From: Actinomycetes bacterium
GTDB lineage: Bacteria; Actinomycetota; Actinomycetes; Actinomycetales; Microbacteriaceae
Reading direction: 5' to 3'
Assembly (NCBI GenBank): GCA_023436775.1
Contig: JAEZHW010000065.1
Coordinates: 1-23,109 of the forward strand
DNA: 23,109 nt
Positions 7,110 through 15,036 of this stretch are shown in pieces. A program made the translations under genes and the position numbers. Below the pieces are notes generated by a model. It worked only from the letters and a program-made list of their open reading frames with translations, was not told the origin of the DNA and did not search any database. Position 1 is the stretch's first letter; the number at the start of each line of letters is the position of its first letter.

Positions 7110-7968
7110 AGTCGGCTCCCAGGGTTGCCAAGTTTTCATCGCTCCAGGTTTCGGCGCTCCAGCGCAGCGTCAATTCTCCGAGCGGTTCCAGTTGTTCGAA
7201 CGAGATGGCCGCGTGCCGGTACAGTTCCAGCACCGCCAAGAAGCGGGCGACCACGACGCCCTTCTGATCGACGCCAGCGATGAGCTGACGGAAGTTGACC
7301 GTATCGCCCTGACGCAGGATCGCCACCACGATCGCGGCTTGCTCGCGAATGCTCACCAGCGGGGCATGCAGGTGATCGAGCCCCACAGTCGGGATCGTCT
7401 TCGGCGCCAGCGCCAGTGCGGCGAGGGCAGCGAAGTCGTCGGGCGTGAGCGTCCAGACCAGCTCCGGCATGCGCTGCCGGTAGCGATCATCGAGGCGCAC
7501 GGTGCGGGGGTGGCGGGCCGCCTCGGCGGCCATCTGCTCGGCGAACCAGGCCGACACCTGCTTGAAGGCGCGGTACTGCAGCAGGCGGGCGAAGAGCAGG
7601 TCCCGCGCTTCGAGCAGTGCCACGTCCTCGGCGTCCACCACCTCGCCCTGCGGCAGCAGGCTCGCCGCCTTCATGTCCAGCAGGGTCGCGGCGACAACCA
7701 AGAACTCACTGGCCTCATCGAGTTGTTCGGCGGTGTCGAGTCCGCGTAGGTACGAAATGAACTCGCCGGTGATGATGCTCAGCGCGATGTCGGTGATGTC
7801 GAGTTCATGCTTGGCCAGTAGCTGCAGCAGCAGGTCAAACGGTCCTTCAAACTCGCTCAGGCTGACGCGGAAACCGTCTGGTTCCGACGGCTGCTCCTCC
7901 GGCGAGGCTTCGGTCGGCTCCGCCGGTTCCAGATCAGCGGTGGCGTCAGGCAACGGCGCCACGGGCAA
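7099..7968 (-). CDS. scpA: Segregation and condensation protein A (kleisin)
   Basis: A protein of about 289 residues, the kleisin that bridges SMC heads and recruits ScpB. After an acidic, proline-rich extension (1-32), the conserved N-terminal region begins with FEGPFDLLLQLL at 40-51, followed by LDITDIALSIITGEFISYL. The C-terminal part ends in a winged helix (RFLAVLELYRHAAISFEQ), as in other ScpA proteins. The start is uncertain: TTG at 7968 with GGGAA nearby, or GTG at 7962 two codons later; both overlap the 3' end of parA by 17-23 bases. Sandwiched between parA and scpB, it is certainly part of the chromosome segregation operon. Confidence 0.94.
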   Translation of the reverse strand: MPVAPLPDATADLEPAEPTEASPEEQPSEPDGFRVSLSEFEGPFDLLLQLLAKHELDITDIALSIITGEFISYLRGLDTAEQLDEASEFLVVAATLLDMKAASLLPQGEVVDAEDVALLEARDLLFARLLQYRAFKQVSAWFAEQMAAEAARHPRTVRLDDRYRQRMPELVWTLTPDDFAALAALALAPKTIPTVGLDHLHAPLVSIREQAAIVVAILRQGDTVNFRQLIAGVDQKGVVVARFLAVLELYRHAAISFEQLEPLGELTLRWSAETWSDENLATLGADYDR

Positions 7969-8839
7969 TCAGTTCCCGCGCCAACTGTCGGTACAACTGG
8001 GCCGAGACATGGTCCGGCGCGAAGGTCGTCACTGGCTCGGCCGCGACGGAGGCGTCCGGGAACTTCACGGTTCGGCTGATCACGGTGTGCAGCACCACGT
8101 CGCCGAAGGCATCCGTGACGCGCTCCAGGACTTCACGGGTGTGCAGGGTACGCGAGTCGTACATGGTGCCCAGGATGCCGTCGAGGCTGATGGCCGGGTT
8201 CAACCGATCCCGCACCTTGTCAATGGTCTCCACCAGCAGCGCCACACCGCGCAGCGCGAAGTATTCGAGTTCGAGCGGGATCAGTACGCCGTGGCTTGCG
8301 GTGAGCGCGTTCACGGTCAGCAGGCCGAGCGACGGCTGGCAGTCAATCATGATCACGTCGTACTCATCAGCGACCTTCCGCAGGGCGCGGGCCAGGATGG
8401 TCTCGCGAGCGACCTCGTTCACCAGGTGTACTTCCGCAGCCGACAGGTCAATGTTGGCCGGCAGAACATGCAGGCCCTCGTGCGCCGTCTCCTGGATGAC
8501 CTCGCGTGGGTCGTCGATGGTGCCCATCAGCAGGTCGTAGACGGTCGGCATTTCATGGGTGCTGATCCCAAGGCCGGCCGAGAGCGCACCCTGCGGGTCG
8601 AAATCGACCAGCAGCACCTTCCGGCCATATTCGGCCAGCGAGGCGCCCAGGTTAATCGTGGTGGTGGTCTTGCCGACACCACCCTTCTGGTTGCACAGAC
8701 TGATGATGCGAGCCGGGCCGTGCTGGGAGAGCGGTGCGGGATCCGGGAAGGCCGGCAAGGGGCGACCGGTAGGACCAATCTGCTGGCTCAACTGGTCGAG
8801 GTCAAACAGTTCGCTGCCGCCTGTTCCTGCTGCTGCCAC
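7946..8839 (-). CDS. ParA-family chromosome partitioning ATPase
   Basis: A 297-residue ParA/Soj-like ATPase. The deviant Walker A motif KGGVGKTT is at 52-59 with the signature lysine K52. The Walker A' motif LLVDFDPQG is near 76-84, and Walker B is in VIMIDCQPS. Such ATPases bind DNA as ATP dimers and position cargo, usually a ParB-DNA complex. This copy precedes scpA, as in many Actinobacteria, where it is distinct from the origin-proximal parAB pair. No parB is visible, so its partner is unknown and its role could be in SMC loading, cell growth or segregation. The first 42 residues are an extra N-terminal extension. The GTG start follows an AGGGAG site. The gene diverges from the membrane protein at 9027. 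Confidence 0.92.
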   Translation of the reverse strand: MAAAGTGGSELFDLDQLSQQIGPTGRPLPAFPDPAPLSQHGPARIISLCNQKGGVGKTTTTINLGASLAEYGRKVLLVDFDPQGALSAGLGISTHEMPTVYDLLMGTIDDPREVIQETAHEGLHVLPANIDLSAAEVHLVNEVARETILARALRKVADEYDVIMIDCQPSLGLLTVNALTASHGVLIPLELEYFALRGVALLVETIDKVRDRLNPAISLDGILGTMYDSRTLHTREVLERVTDAFGDVVLHTVISRTVKFPDASVAAEPVTTFAPDHVSAQLYRQLARELIARGAVA

Positions 8840-9026
8840 GATGCTCCCTGCCTTCGAGTCTGGCCCGACGATGATCGAGTCGGCAGCCGAACCGGATGCC
8901 TTCTGCGATTCTAGCCGCCCAGCAGGGCCACCCCCAGGGCCCGCCGATCATCAAGGGAATCCTCAGCGTCGCCAGGGCTCCCGCGGGGGCTAGTGTCGCC
9001 AGCAGTGTCGCTGCCATGCTGATGCT
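8840..9026. other. Divergent intergenic region parA / membrane protein
   Basis: This 187-base stretch separates two genes read in opposite directions. It holds TAGAAT for parA on the minus strand, and TAGTGT at 8991-8996 on the plus strand, which could serve the membrane gene with a leader of about 25 bases. No long inverted repeat or RNA structure is obvious to the eye. Confidence 0.5.
8908..8913 (-). promoter_or_regulatory. Candidate -10 box for the parA-scpAB operon
   Basis: TAGAAT on the minus strand is a good TANNNT match in the 187-base divergent gap between parA and the membrane gene. It would start transcription near 8901 and leave a leader of about 60 bases before the parA GTG. A -35 box is not evident. 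Confidence 0.45.
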
Positions 9027-9554
9027 ATGGCGAGCCAGTACGACCCGAACCAAGAGTTTGACTCGGAGGTCGCCGCCTGGTTAGCACCGTTGCCAGAACC
9101 ACCAGGCCCACCTCCTGCGTCGTCCGCCAGCATGGAGTTGTTCGCAGAACAATCCCGTCAGCCGCGGATTGCCGACGGCACCACCAACACCTGGCAGGCC
9201 TGGGCCATCGCCTCCTGGCCGCTCGTATTTGGCGCGGCCCTGGTCATGCTGTACCTGACACGCCTCACCGGCGGCCCGAGCTGGTGGATGCTGGCACTGA
9301 GTCTCCTTGCCTGCGTGGTGCTCGCAGATTCAGATTGGCGCCGGGATTGGGATCCGCGGCTGCAGGAGCTGCTGTCCGTCCCGTGGTGGGCCATAGTCCC
9401 GCCGCTGTACTTGTGGGTTCGTTGCGCCCGATTCCACCGCCTGGACCAGCGCGCGATGCGGCCATTCTGGCTCAGCATGCTGCTGCTCGTCGTGACCCTG
9501 TGGATGATCGAACGCGGTCTGCCGATCGTCCTGCGGTTGCAAGCGCCGCGCTAA
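9027..9554 (+). CDS. Unrecognised four-helix membrane protein
   Basis: A 175-residue protein that I do not recognise. Residues 1-55 are soluble, acidic and proline-rich (PLPEPPGPPP at about 21-30). Four hydrophobic segments follow at about 57-77, 84-101, 116-132 and 146-168, rich in tryptophan (WW pairs at 86-87 and 120-121). A charged loop, DSDWRRDWDPR, sits between helices 2 and 3. With four helices and a soluble head, the protein probably lies in the cytoplasmic membrane with both ends inside. No catalytic motif is visible. The ATG has no Shine-Dalgarno site. It is the only plus-strand gene within the long minus-strand block, divergent from parA and convergent with xerD, 24 bases apart. 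Codon use is coding-like, so I regard it as real. Confidence 0.75.
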   Translation: MASQYDPNQEFDSEVAAWLAPLPEPPGPPPASSASMELFAEQSRQPRIADGTTNTWQAWAIASWPLVFGAALVMLYLTRLTGGPSWWMLALSLLACVVLADSDWRRDWDPRLQELLSVPWWAIVPPLYLWVRCARFHRLDQRAMRPFWLSMLLLVVTLWMIERGLPIVLRLQAPR

Positions 9555-9578
9555 GGCGCCCGAGTACAGGCCAGGCCG

Positions 9579-10514
9579 TTATCGACCGCGTGCGCGGGGG
9601 TGCGCCTCGAGGTAGACCTCGCGCAGGGTGTCGATGGTCACTTTGGTGTAGATCTGGGTGGTTGCGACCGAGGCGTGACCGAGCAGTTCCTGCACGATCC
9701 GCACATCTGCCCCGCCGGTGAGCAGGTGCGTGGCGAAGGAATGTCGAAGCACGTGTGGCGAGACCTGCTCGGGGTTGATCCCGGCACGCTCCGCCGCGGC
9801 ACGCAGAATGAGCCAGGCATGCTGCCTGCTGAGCCGTCCGCCCCGCACCCCGAGGAACAGTGCCGGCGTACCGCGCCCATGCGCGGCAAACCCCGGACGG
9901 ACCCGTACCAGGTACTGCTGCACCGCCTGCTGGGCTTCCTCACCCAGGACGACTTGCCTTTGTTTGCCGCCCTTGCCGATCACACGCAACAGGCCCGGCG
10001 GCTCCAGGACGCCCGGTGCCAGGACGTCATCCACGTCAAGCGTGACCGCCTCCGAAATGCGCATGCCGGTGGCGTAGAGCAACTCCAGCAAGGCCCGGTC
10101 CCGCAACGCATCCGGCTCGTCACCGCCGCAGGCGGCAAGGAGTGCGGCAACGTCGCCCACCCCGAGCGCCTTCGGGAGTCGCCGCGGCAACTTCGGCGGC
10201 GTGACGGCGCGAGCCGGGTCCTGCTCAGTGAGTCCCTCGTCCAGCAGGAAGCGATGGAAGGACCGCACGCTCGAGAGCACCCGCGCGACCGAGCTGGCCG
10301 CGAGCGCTTCCGGGCCCGGCGCGGTCAGGGACTTGGCGAAGTCGCGAACCACCGCCTCGTCGATCTCCGCCGTCGAGGCGATCCCGCGGTCGGCCAAGAA
10401 CGCCCCGTACCGTTCCAAGTCGCGCCCATACGCGGCCAGCGTGTGCGGCGAGCGCCGACGCTCGACCCGCAGGTGCTGCAGGTAGAGCGTGCGCTGCTGG
10501 TCGATCTCGGCCAT
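9579..10514 (-). CDS. xerD: Tyrosine recombinase XerD
   Basis: A 311-residue site-specific recombinase that, with XerC at the dif site, resolves chromosome dimers at division under FtsK control. The N-terminal SAM-like core-binding domain covers about 1-105. The catalytic domain carries every expected residue: R152 in ATGMRISE, K181 in GKGGKQR, H254 and R257 in HVLRHSF, H280 in LLGHAS and the nucleophile Y289 in QIYTKV. The distances between H254, R257, H280 and Y289 are those of E. coli XerD. Location next to the Nudix and parA-scpAB genes is the standard actinobacterial xerD site, which rules against a phage integrase. The ATG has TAGGCT six bases upstream and no Shine-Dalgarno site, suggesting its own leaderless promoter. 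Confidence 0.95.
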   Translation of the reverse strand: MAEIDQQRTLYLQHLRVERRRSPHTLAAYGRDLERYGAFLADRGIASTAEIDEAVVRDFAKSLTAPGPEALAASSVARVLSSVRSFHRFLLDEGLTEQDPARAVTPPKLPRRLPKALGVGDVAALLAACGGDEPDALRDRALLELLYATGMRISEAVTLDVDDVLAPGVLEPPGLLRVIGKGGKQRQVVLGEEAQQAVQQYLVRVRPGFAAHGRGTPALFLGVRGGRLSRQHAWLILRAAAERAGINPEQVSPHVLRHSFATHLLTGGADVRIVQELLGHASVATTQIYTKVTIDTLREVYLEAHPRARGR

Positions 10515-10520
10515 GCCGTC

Positions 10521-10526
10521 AGCCTA
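10521..10526 (-). promoter_or_regulatory. Candidate -10 box, leaderless xerD promoter
   Basis: TAGGCT-N6-ATG on the minus strand matches the leaderless -10 spacing. It sits in the 55-base gap after the ABC exporter, so xerD could be transcribed independently of it. No Shine-Dalgarno sequence and no clear -35 box are seen. Confidence 0.45.
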
Positions 10527-10569
10527 ATCAGTGCCAGCGTCGCAACCGGGCAGCCGCGCGCCAACGCGC

Positions 10570-12342
10570 CTAGGAGTACTGCTTGGCCTGCAGCCCATAC
10601 AGTTCCGCGTACAGCCCCTTGCCCGCCATCAGTTGCTCGTGGCTTCCCGATTCGACGATTCTGCCGCCGTCAAGGACCACGATCAGGTCCGCCATCCGCA
10701 CGGTCGAAAATCGGTGCGAGACCAGCACCGTGATGGCGCCCGTGTCCTTGCCGATGGTTCGCGCACGCTGGGCATACTGTTCGAACAGCAGGTGTTCGGC
10801 CTGCGCATCCAGCGCCGAAGTGGGCTCGTCCAGCACCATCAGCAGCGGGGCATCGCGCATCATGGCCCGACCCAGCGCCAGCTTCTGCCACTGTCCGCCG
10901 GACAGTTCGGTGCCGTCCGCATAGGCCTTGCCGATCATAGTGTCCAGGCCGTCCTCGAGGCGCGCCAACACATCGTCACCCCGCGCCCGGTCCAGCGCCT
11001 CCAAGACTGCGTCACGGTCATCGGCCCTGGGCAGATCGCCCACACCGACCGTCTGCTGTGCGCGCAGTTCGAAGCGAGCAAAGTCCTGGAAGCCCGCGGC
11101 GATCGCGTCCCGCCATTGGCGAACGTCGAGGCGCGACAGCGGCGTTCCATCCACCACAATCTCACCAGCGTCTGGATCGTAGAAGCGACTCAGGAGCTTC
11201 ACCAGGCTGGTCTTGCCAGCACCGTTCTCGCCCACCACCGCGACGGTCGAGCCTGCGGGAAGGTGCAGGTCAATGCCGTCCAGCACGGGGCGCTCGGTGG
11301 CCGGATAACGGAATTCGACGCCGCGGAAGGTGATGCCGTCGGTGATCCGGGTCGGCATGGGTGCCGGATCACTCGCGGCCGGCCTGGCTACGACCTCCTC
11401 GATCCAGGCAAGGTCCTGCATGGTCTTCCCGGAACGCTGCAGATCACGCAGCACCGTCACCGCGCTGGTGACCTGCTGGTTGACCTGGGCGGCCAGCGTG
11501 ATCGCGAGGATGACGCTGCCAATGGTGGCCCGCCCCTCGATGGCGTTCCAGACCACCAGCAGAGTGGCGCCGATGTAGGCCACCGCGAAGGTGAGCTGGC
11601 CGATGACCCACGGCACAGTAGCGCGCAACTGTGCCCGCCACATCACGGCGACGGCGGCGTCCCAGGACTGCGCCTGACGCGCCCGCATCTGCTCGCTCAG
11701 GTTCGTGGCTCGCACTTCCTTCGCGGGCCCTGCCGAGGTGGAGAGCTGCAGGAAGTGCGCAGCACGGCGCTTATCCGCGGCCGCCACCTCGCGCGCTTTC
11801 GCCACAATCAGTTCCGCCTTGCGACCGAGCAGCAGTGGCGGGACGGCAAACAGCGGCAGCAATAGGAGCCATGGGCTGAGCGTTGCCAGCAGGATGCTGG
11901 TCACCACCAGGCCCGCCGCCACCATCACCATGGTGAACATCGAGCTGACGTTGTCCCGAACCCGCAGGACCTCCTGAGAGAGCACCTGCAGCTTGTCCGC
12001 ATAGTCCGGCCGTTCGTGGTGTTCCAGCCCGACCGAATCGTTCGAGAGCATGGCCAGCCGCTTTGACATCACCAGATCGATGCGCTCGCCCAGTTCAAAG
12101 TGGAAGATGTGGGCGAAATGCCCCGCGACCAGTGCCGAGATCACCAACAGCGCCGCGGTGATACCACCGGACACTGCCTTGTTCGCATCTCCCTCCGCAA
12201 CGCCGTCCACGACTGCCGCGAGCGCCGGGGCTGCCAGCGGCATCGACACGGCCTGCAGCAGCATCAGCACCAGCGCGATGGCGGCCTTGCCGGGGTGCTC
12301 ACGCCAGGACAGCTTGGCCAGGGCCCAGATTCCCTTGAGCAT
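10570..12342 (-). CDS. ABC exporter half-transporter (second gene of pair)
   Basis: A 590-residue type I exporter half: a membrane domain with about six helices (from about 20 to 295), then an ATPase domain from about 335. Walker A GENGAGKT is at 371-378, the Q-loop glutamine at 419 in FQDFARFE, the signature LSGGQ at 480-484, Walker B LMVLDEP with catalytic E506, and the switch histidine at 543. All catalytic residues are present. The FQDF..E and LSGGQWQ wording recalls LanT/NisT-like peptide exporters, but there is no C39 peptidase domain and no peptide gene nearby. The ATG overlaps the stop of the upstream half by one base (TAATG), with GAGGGGG before it, so the two are translated together and probably form a heterodimer. 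The substrate is unknown. Confidence 0.92.
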   Translation of the reverse strand: MLKGIWALAKLSWREHPGKAAIALVLMLLQAVSMPLAAPALAAVVDGVAEGDANKAVSGGITAALLVISALVAGHFAHIFHFELGERIDLVMSKRLAMLSNDSVGLEHHERPDYADKLQVLSQEVLRVRDNVSSMFTMVMVAAGLVVTSILLATLSPWLLLLPLFAVPPLLLGRKAELIVAKAREVAAADKRRAAHFLQLSTSAGPAKEVRATNLSEQMRARQAQSWDAAVAVMWRAQLRATVPWVIGQLTFAVAYIGATLLVVWNAIEGRATIGSVILAITLAAQVNQQVTSAVTVLRDLQRSGKTMQDLAWIEEVVARPAASDPAPMPTRITDGITFRGVEFRYPATERPVLDGIDLHLPAGSTVAVVGENGAGKTSLVKLLSRFYDPDAGEIVVDGTPLSRLDVRQWRDAIAAGFQDFARFELRAQQTVGVGDLPRADDRDAVLEALDRARGDDVLARLEDGLDTMIGKAYADGTELSGGQWQKLALGRAMMRDAPLLMVLDEPTSALDAQAEHLLFEQYAQRARTIGKDTGAITVLVSHRFSTVRMADLIVVLDGGRIVESGSHEQLMAGKGLYAELYGLQAKQYS

Positions 12343-14318
12343 TAGGCCCCCTCCCCCGTCGGCTCGTCCAGTTCCCCATCAGCATTGAGGCCCTTCGCGA
12401 AGCGTTCGGCCTGCAGGCGGAACAGACGGGCATAGTGCCCGTCCAGGCGCATCAACTTGGTGTGACTGCCTGACTCGACGACCTGCCCGCCGTCCACCAC
12501 GACGATGCGGTCTGCGCGACGCACCGACGAGAAGCGGTGAGAAATGAGCAGTGAGGTGGCCCCTCGGGTGAGTTCCACGAAGCGGTCGAAGAAGGCCGCC
12601 TCGGCGCGGACGTCCATGGCCGAGGTGGGCTCATCCAGTACCAGCACCTGGGCGCCCTGCTGCAGCGCGAACAGCGAGCGCGCGATCGCTACTCGCTGCC
12701 ACTGTCCGCCCGAGAGGTCCACACCACCCTCGTACCCCCGAGACAGCACCGTGTCATAGCTGTCCGGCAGCGTCTCGAGCACCTCGGCGATGCCCGCCCG
12801 CTCGGCGGCGTCGGCGATCTGTTCACGGCTGGGCGTGGCATGAATCGCGCCGAAGGCGATGTTGTCCGCGGCCGAGACCTCGTAGCGGACGAAGTCCTGG
12901 AAGATGACCGATACCCGCTTGCGCCACTCGGCGACATCGAGGTTGGCGATGTCGACGCCGTCGGCGAGGATCCGTCCGGCGTCCGGTTGGTAGAGCCGGG
13001 TCAGCAGTTTGACCGTGGTGGTCTTTCCCGCGCCGTTGACTCCGACCACCGCGGTGGACTTGCCGGGCTCCAGTTCCAAGTCGAGTCCCGCAAGCACGGG
13101 TCGATCCGACCCCGGGTAGGCGAAGTGCACCTGTTCGAAGGTGACCGTCAGCGGACGATCCGTCCGCGGCAGGGCCGCGGGCCCACTCGAGGCGTTGGCC
13201 GCTGGCACATGCTGCCGCTGATCCAGCTCCTCTGCTCGCGCGGTAAAGCGTTGCAAGGCATCGACCGCCTGCATACCGAACTGCGTGTCCACGTCCGCTT
13301 CCGGGTAGTGCTCACCGAGCAGCACAGCGGCGACCACACATTGCAGAGCCAAAGCCAGCGCGGTCAGGTCGGTCTGGGCCGCCAGGCCATCCTGCACCAC
13401 AAGCCACATCACCAGGCTGATCACCACAGAACCCACGAGCGTGTAGCCGAGGTAGGGGAAGAAATAGATCTGCCGACGACGCTTCGCGACCAGCCCGAAC
13501 ATGTTGGAATGGGACTCGCCGAATCGATCCGCCAACCACGCGGTGAGACCGAAGATGCGCAGCTCCTTGGCGGCCGAACCCTTCACCCCCAGCTCGTAGA
13601 AGTACTCCGAACGGCGGATGTCCGGCATCACGGCCCGCCACACCCTCGAGTAGATGCGGGTGCCGCCGCGCTGTCCGTACCGGAACAACACGGTCACCGC
13701 GAACACGCCGATCGCAGCCCACCAATTCACTACGAGGCCGATCACGACGACGAGGGCAACCAGACGAACGTAGCGGGCGATCAGCGCCAGCATGCCCGCG
13801 CCCGCGCCACCCGGGGTCGCCCACTCACGGTCCAGGTTGCGCCGTGCCTCGGCGAGTTCGTTCAGCGCTTGTGGGTCCTCAAGCACGGCGATACCCGGGT
13901 ATCGCAGGCTGACCGCGACGAGCCGATCACGAACCACCGCATCGATCCGCCGGTGCACCAGGTCACCGAGCGCCATCTGCACCGGCGTCAGCAAGTGCTG
14001 GATCAGGAACACGGCCGCCGCCCAGAGGAAGGCGGTCACCAGGGTGGTCCAGGCCGGCGAGCCTGCCCCGTCCGCCACGGCTTGCGGGACCAACCCGATC
14101 ACTACGCTGGTGGCAAAAATGAACACCACCGGCAGCAGACCGAGGACCACATAGAGCGCAGCCAAGACGGTCACGATGGCGACGCCGCCACTGGGAATGA
14201 GTCGAATGATGCGCAGCCGTGATCGGACCGCGTCATCGACCCAGGCTCGCCAGGTCCGCCGCAGCCACGACGAATGCTGCACGAACGAATCAGTCTGGCT
14301 CACAGCAAGTCCCCACAC
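12342..14318 (-). CDS. ABC exporter half-transporter (first gene of pair)
   Basis: A 658-residue partner of the downstream half. Membrane helices lie at about 45-80, 92-112, 180-212 and 285-335. A longer linker (340-390) leads to the ATPase domain. Walker A GVNGAGKTT is at 426-434, the Q-loop glutamine at 474 in FQDFVRYE, LSGGQ at 535-539, Walker B LVLDEP with E563, and the switch histidine at 594 in SHRFSSV. Both halves therefore keep a consensus ATPase site, unlike many heterodimeric exporters with one degenerate site. The start is uncertain: GTG at 14318 with GAGG before it, or GTG at 14303 with GGGGA before it. The pair interrupts the usual Nudix-xerD neighbourhood. Export of a peptide or lipid-like compound is inference. 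Confidence 0.9.
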   Translation of the reverse strand: MWGLAVSQTDSFVQHSSWLRRTWRAWVDDAVRSRLRIIRLIPSGGVAIVTVLAALYVVLGLLPVVFIFATSVVIGLVPQAVADGAGSPAWTTLVTAFLWAAAVFLIQHLLTPVQMALGDLVHRRIDAVVRDRLVAVSLRYPGIAVLEDPQALNELAEARRNLDREWATPGGAGAGMLALIARYVRLVALVVVIGLVVNWWAAIGVFAVTVLFRYGQRGGTRIYSRVWRAVMPDIRRSEYFYELGVKGSAAKELRIFGLTAWLADRFGESHSNMFGLVAKRRRQIYFFPYLGYTLVGSVVISLVMWLVVQDGLAAQTDLTALALALQCVVAAVLLGEHYPEADVDTQFGMQAVDALQRFTARAEELDQRQHVPAANASSGPAALPRTDRPLTVTFEQVHFAYPGSDRPVLAGLDLELEPGKSTAVVGVNGAGKTTTVKLLTRLYQPDAGRILADGVDIANLDVAEWRKRVSVIFQDFVRYEVSAADNIAFGAIHATPSREQIADAAERAGIAEVLETLPDSYDTVLSRGYEGGVDLSGGQWQRVAIARSLFALQQGAQVLVLDEPTSAMDVRAEAAFFDRFVELTRGATSLLISHRFSSVRRADRIVVVDGGQVVESGSHTKLMRLDGHYARLFRLQAERFAKGLNADGELDEPTGEGA

Positions 14319-14347
14319 CCTTACCTCGCACGATCGGCGAGAGATTC

Positions 14348-14353
14348 AGTGTA
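14348..14353 (-). promoter_or_regulatory. Candidate -10 box for the ABC exporter operon
   Basis: TACACT on the minus strand fits TANNNT and lies about 30 bases before the first exporter start, in the 55-base gap after the Nudix gene. It would give a short leader that includes the GAGG ribosome site. This supports separate control of the exporter pair. Confidence 0.4.
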
Positions 14354-14373
14354 TGGGCAGCAGGGTACGGACG

Positions 14374-15021
14374 CTAGAGGCGGCCGCGACCCGATTCCGG
14401 GGCACGTCCGCGCAGCGCTGCCCAGGCCTCGTCCGCGGCTGTGAGGTCCTGCCAGTTGCGGGCCTTCGCCGCCAGCGCTGCAAGCACGCCGATCTGCAAC
14501 GTCGGGCTGTGCAGTCGGCGCTGCAAGATGCCCTCGGCCACCTCATCGAGGCTGGCCCAACACTGCTCCATGTCTGCTTCTTCGTCCTCGCGGTCGAAGG
14601 CCTGCTCGGTGGCGCGCAGACCACGAGCCAGGAAGATACGAATGCCCTCGTTCGTGCCACCCGGCGAATTGAAGAAGTCAGTGAGAGTCCACCACTGCTC
14701 AGCAACCAGGTCTGCTTCTTCGGCCAGTTCCCGCTGCGCTGCGGCGAGCAGCGACTCGCCCCGAACATCTAGCATGCCCGCGGGGATCTCCCACAGGTAC
14801 TGCCGCACTGGGTGGCGGTACTGCTTGATCAGCAACACGCGATCCTGCTCATCGAGGGCGATGACCGCCACGGCGCCGGGGTGCTCCATGCCCTCTCGGG
14901 TGAGTTCCGCCTCGCCGTACCGGAAGGTTTCGGTGACCAGATCCCAGATACGCCCCTCATGCAGCAGCGTGCGCTGCAGCACCTCGGGCTGGAACGGCTC
15001 GTCGCGCAGTGCCTCGGTCAT
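14374..15021 (-). CDS. ADP-ribose pyrophosphatase-type Nudix hydrolase
   Basis: A 215-residue Nudix enzyme that probably splits ADP-ribose into AMP and ribose 5-phosphate. The Nudix box is at residues 82-105: G82, E89, R97-E98 and E101-E102, so the metal-binding RELAEE core is intact. Two departures from the textbook pattern are visible: six rather than five residues between G82 and E89, and Asp104 where glycine is usual. The upstream motif YRHPVRQYLWEIPAG is typical of the ADP-ribose branch. The gene follows pyrG by 15 bases, as in Mycobacterium (Rv1700), and is probably transcribed with it. The ATG has only a weak GGCAG site. Substrate is inferred from family and context. Confidence 0.9.
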   Translation of the reverse strand: MTEALRDEPFQPEVLQRTLLHEGRIWDLVTETFRYGEAELTREGMEHPGAVAVIALDEQDRVLLIKQYRHPVRQYLWEIPAGMLDVRGESLLAAAQRELAEEADLVAEQWWTLTDFFNSPGGTNEGIRIFLARGLRATEQAFDREDEEADMEQCWASLDEVAEGILQRRLHSPTLQIGVLAALAAKARNWQDLTAADEAWAALRGRAPESGRGRL

Positions 15022-15036
15022 CGCTGCCGTGCCCGC

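Noticed and set aside
9555..9578. Terminator between the membrane gene and xerD
   Set aside because: The 24-base gap has no stable inverted repeat or T-run.
9579..10514. Phage or transposon integrase
   Set aside because: The tyrosine recombinase has XerD spacing of catalytic residues and lies at the standard xerD locus, with no attachment site or phage genes.
12840..14222. A 460-codon open frame on the plus strand opposite the ABC exporter
   Set aside because: It is antisense to the exporter's Walker motifs and membrane domain, with no motifs of its own.
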